In this document: piece by piece, positions 62,001-64,000 of the stretch
Position numbering within the stretch: position 1 is the stretch's first letter
Layout: every line of letters starts with the position of its first letter
Assembly (NCBI GenBank): GCA_911728435.2
Contig: OU452201.1
Coordinates: forward strand, 13,206,001 to 13,270,000
Source of the DNA: Apoderus coryli
Lineage: Eukaryota > Arthropoda > Insecta > Coleoptera > Attelabidae
Length of the DNA stretch: 64,000 nt
Direction: 5' to 3'
Translations under genes and position numbers: made by a program
Notes under the pieces: generated by a model
What the model was told of the DNA's origin: nothing
Databases searched by the model: none
What the model saw: the letters and a program-made list of their open reading frames with translations, nothing else

Positions 62001-63193
62001 GCAAACTTTTCGTTGGACCACCCTGTATAATATATTGCCTTTATCATGAAGGTAATAATATGTAGTACACCATTGTCAGAGCAATATTACTGTTTCAATA
62101 GTGCCACCATTTCGTAACTGCAAATTCTCGCTATTATTAGGGTCCAAAAGCCGACCACCCATGTCAGTGTAAAGATTCTTGAGAAACATTTTGACAAATA
62201 ATGACTTCTGCGAAATTACGGTAAATCACTATTCCTTATAACAGATATCAGCTGATTCTGAAATTTATTATTTTAAAGAATGTAAGCATGTCTTTGACAT
62301 ATACTTATTTGAAACTAGTTAATTAATTATCAATTTTAAGACGGTAATATTTTTATAATAGGATAACAGGAGCAGCCTAAGTTTAGGCTATTCTAAGTTA
62401 ACCTAATGCTAAGTATTGTTCTTTACTCGAATGAAGTATTACTTAAATTACTTACCAACACAACTTCTGGGTCCAGCGCTAAATGGAATAAATGAATAGT
62501 AGTGTCTGTTGCTAGTACGTTCAGGCAAGAAGTTATCTGGATCGAACTTATCTGGGTTCGGGTAAATTTCTGGTAGACGATGAATTTTGAAAGTTCCAAT
62601 TATTACCGTAGTTCCAGCTGGTATTACTAAGTCGGATGAAGCTATAAAAAAGACGAAGAATTATTGTTATAGTTAAAGATATTTCATAAAAAAGGTTTTA
62701 CCCAATTTAACATCCTCATTGACCTGTCTGGCAATAACAGGCACAGGAGGGAACATTCTCAATGTTTCCATAAGACACCTTTCCAAGTATTTCATTTCCA
62801 ATGTATCAGCGAATGTTACTGGTCTATCAGAATCACCAAATATGTCATGCAATTCTTGTACAACTTTTGCTTGAATGTCTGGATGTGCAGCCATCTGGCA
62901 CAAGAAGAAACTGCTTCCAGCCGCAGTTGTATCATGTCCTTCAAACATAATTGTGTCGACTTGTTCTTTGATTTCTTCATCGTTAATCACAACACCGTTT
63001 TGTGACGCTTCTATCATAAGATCGAGGAAAGCCATACGTTTCTTCTCACCAACATCGTCATCTACATCAAGATCGTCTTTAAGACCAGCAGATTGACCGA
63101 ATGAGAGCCCCTCTACTGTTGTTTTGGATGTGATCTTATCATGGCTTTTAGTCTTAAGTTCTTCAGGGACTTCCGCAGTTGATCCTCTGATAC
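59084..63193 (-). CDS. CYP4G: Second CYP4G gene, 3' half (exons 4-6); 5' half beyond the window
   Basis: Exons on the minus strand: 63193-62702 (492 bases), 62641-62456 (186), 59256-59084 (173, stop TAA), each exactly as long as its counterpart in the first copy, with the same phases and conserved splice sites. I-helix FEGHDTTAAG, K-helix ETLRMFPP and the heme loop FSAGPRSCVG are intact and amino acid changes are few (for example Glu to Gln near the C-terminus), so the gene may be functional. The intron between the last two exons has grown to 3.2 kb by a mariner insertion. Whether exons 1-3 and a promoter exist cannot be seen. Confidence 0.88.
59257..59917 (-). other. Second CYP4G intron 5, segment left of the foldback element
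   Basis: Homologous to 50283-50690 of the first copy up to about 59665; after that the sequence has no counterpart there. No gene was recognised. Confidence 0.65.
60056..62025 (-). mobile_element. Intact mariner-type transposon, DD41D (rosa-like)
   Basis: Terminal inverted repeats of about 364 bases (60056-60419 and 61662-62025) begin CAGGGTGGTCCAACGAAAAG and differ at only a few positions. TA dinucleotides at 60054-60055 and 62026-62027 are the target duplication. The interior encodes one uninterrupted transposase. High TIR identity and an intact frame indicate recent insertion, after the CYP4G duplication, because the first copy lacks it. Confidence 0.93.
60500..61612 (-). CDS. Transposase of the DD41D mariner element
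   Basis: 370 aa, intact. The N-terminal part has a helix-turn-helix DNA-binding region (about residues 20-125: VEIVKLYFQNN, RQLAEASGVSRSSIIRILKA). The catalytic core follows: ICFSDECTFYLNG with the first Asp, then YFQQDGAPPHY with the second, and PDLSPLDFFLWG with the third. Counting from the second to the last Asp gives 41 intervening residues, the DD41D spacing of rosa-type elements. It ends NGSHFQHLLM, as in mariners. The start may be the later Met (MIYSILERVEIV, residue 14), which fits family starts better. It acts on the element's own terminal repeats, moving it into TA sites by cut-and-paste. Confidence 0.93.
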   Translation of the reverse strand: MVASQVILLLPYKMIYSILERVEIVKLYFQNNSSARLTARLFNERHPDKNVNDVYVAKLVKKFVDTGSVCNVKHQPQKPIRNEAVEVAVLGHVEMDHSQSTRQLAEASGVSRSSIIRILKAYKFHPYKIKLVQELNEDDPDRRLQFCEAMSQRLIEDPQLLFNICFSDECTFYLNGAVNRHNCRYWDDSNPHLFREVHTQYPQKINVWCGILGNHIIGPLFIPGNLTGEVYLNMLEDTIDPLITQIIEDDQNHTADRLYFQQDGAPPHYVAPVRQFLDDRFPGRWIGRRGPIEWPARSPDLSPLDFFLWGHLKNKCFATKPESIEDLRQRITEECRNITPDMLQNVRNRFEQNLYYCMESNGSHFQHLLM

Positions 63194-64000
63194 CTAAAAA
63201 TAAATATGCATGAATTTGCTGAAGTATAATTATAGAAGCTTATTGAATAATATAGGAATGCAGCAATGTTTATTGCCCAGCTGAGGAAGTTACGAGATTT
63301 CTCTATATAAGTTAGCAAATAATTTTCTGCACCGCATCGTGCGAAAAAATAGGTAAAGATAAAAATGTAAAGCTCTGATACACTAACCAAATACCTTGAT
63401 GAATTTTTAGAAGCATTTCTTCATGGTCATTATAAACTTATCTTAAACTATGGATTAAACAAGCACTACAAATAAAATGATATTTATCTAGTAAACTGTT
63501 ATGGCGTTGTATTTGCACAATTATTATAATCCTACCTCCTTAAATCCTTCAAAGATATTGTAGGTTGTCAAAAGAGCTAATAAAACATTAATTGCAAACA
63601 ATATTTTTTTTTTCCGAAAAACGTTTTTCGAAGTAAAATTAGAATTTTTCCGACACATAATCGTCACCAGCAACGGAAAATAACTGTAAGGAAATACTTA
63701 TTATTGTACTTTTTTGCCTTTTTACGCTTTAATTTTGAGAAAACGCGAAAAACACAAAAAATAAACTTAACATTTCAATATTTTAATTTTCCAAACTCGA
63801 AAATTCAATATTATTTTGCTTCCATTGATACAGAAAACATGGCATTCTTTATTTGCAAATAATTTTCAACAAGTTGAGTATAATATTCTCGATAATTTTT
63901 GATTTTCCAAAAAGCAGTATGTACACCTTTTAGGAAAAGCTACATTCACGGACTCTGTATTGCATGTGTCGATTTGCGCTTTACAGTCTTGCGGGAAAAT
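63194..64000 (-). other. Second CYP4G intron 3 (partial)
   Basis: Homologous to 51631-52430 of the first copy with small indels, ending at the window edge. No coding sequence. Confidence 0.75.

Larger units (their letters stand above)
59918..62260. mobile_element. Foldback element split by the mariner insertion
   Basis: The left arm 59918-60030 (atcagctgatatctgttata ... ggtcggctttt) is the inverse of the right arm 62146-62260 (aaaagccgacca ... cagctgattctg). The mariner lies between the arms. The end sequence cttataacagatatcagctg also occurs once at about 50717 in the first duplication unit, so either the first copy keeps a solo arm or the element arose by inverted duplication of resident sequence. 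Confidence 0.7.
58748..64000. repeat. Tandem segmental duplication, right unit (runs off the window)
   Basis: It matches the left unit from 49763 onward through the intron after CYP4G exon 4, with 5-10 percent visible divergence in non-coding parts. It differs chiefly by an insertion of about 2.6 kb (roughly 59665-62236) holding a hairpin and a mariner. The remaining exons 3 to 1 of the second CYP4G should lie beyond 64000. Confidence 0.85.

Noticed and set aside
1..64000. CRISPR arrays, bacterial operons, rRNA genes or viral insertions
   Set aside because: No regularly spaced repeats, Shine-Dalgarno-led gene strings, rRNA cores or viral replicase/capsid frames were found; all genes are spliced and animal-like.

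Overview
The window is AT-rich genomic DNA of an insect. The evidence is a TRP-gamma cation channel with insect-type sequence, a CYP4G cytochrome P450 (an insect-specific subfamily), spliceosomal introns with GT/AG borders, and several Tc1/mariner-type transposons. The order cannot be fixed from sequence alone. Four protein-coding loci could be assembled exon by exon with matching intron phases, plus one partial gene copy that runs off the right edge.

Layout. (1) 1-36827, plus strand: TRP-gamma, 17 exons in the window (989 codons plus stop), entering inside the N-terminal ankyrin region and ending at a complete C-terminus. Its 12.9 kb eleventh intron (17629-30518) hosts an ADAM10-type metalloprotease gene on the minus strand (20160-27432, N-terminus unresolved). 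A small THAP zinc-finger gene (23678-24023, minus) lies inside an intron of that gene: a gene in a gene in a gene. (2) 36828-44235: intergenic, with hairpin elements and a dead transposase. (3) 44236-49925, plus: a TPR protein resembling axonemal TTC29, 8 exons, 538 aa. (4) 50110-55950, minus: a complete CYP4G gene (560 aa, 6 coding exons, a non-coding first exon and a recognisable TATA/Inr promoter), tail-to-tail with the TPR gene. (5) 58748-64000: a tandem duplicate of the block starting at 49763. It carries an orphan copy of the last TPR-gene exon and the 3' half of a second CYP4G gene, whose intron holds a young, intact DD41D (rosa-type) mariner transposon.

Repeats shape much of the rest. 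Large palindromes (26205-27090, 27758-28158, 52975-53655, 55333-55655, 59918-62260), shorter hairpin elements, a degenerate tandem array (47040-47960) and TIR elements fill introns and spacers. Many of the palindromes contain a short motif of constant layout, CTGANGA + one base + a GC hairpin + GAAAC, strongly resembling the hammerhead ribozyme core. It recurs with unrelated but compensating stem sequences and is the most unusual shared signal in the window. Other notable points are a one-base frameshift in a homopolymer of the ADAM prodomain exon, and a decayed duplicate of a TRP-gamma exon in the neighbouring intron.

The genes do not form a pathway: TRP-gamma is a sensory or calcium channel, the ADAM-like protein a zinc protease, the TPR protein probably ciliary, and CYP4G makes cuticular hydrocarbons. 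Their arrangement reflects nesting, duplication and transposon activity, not co-regulation.
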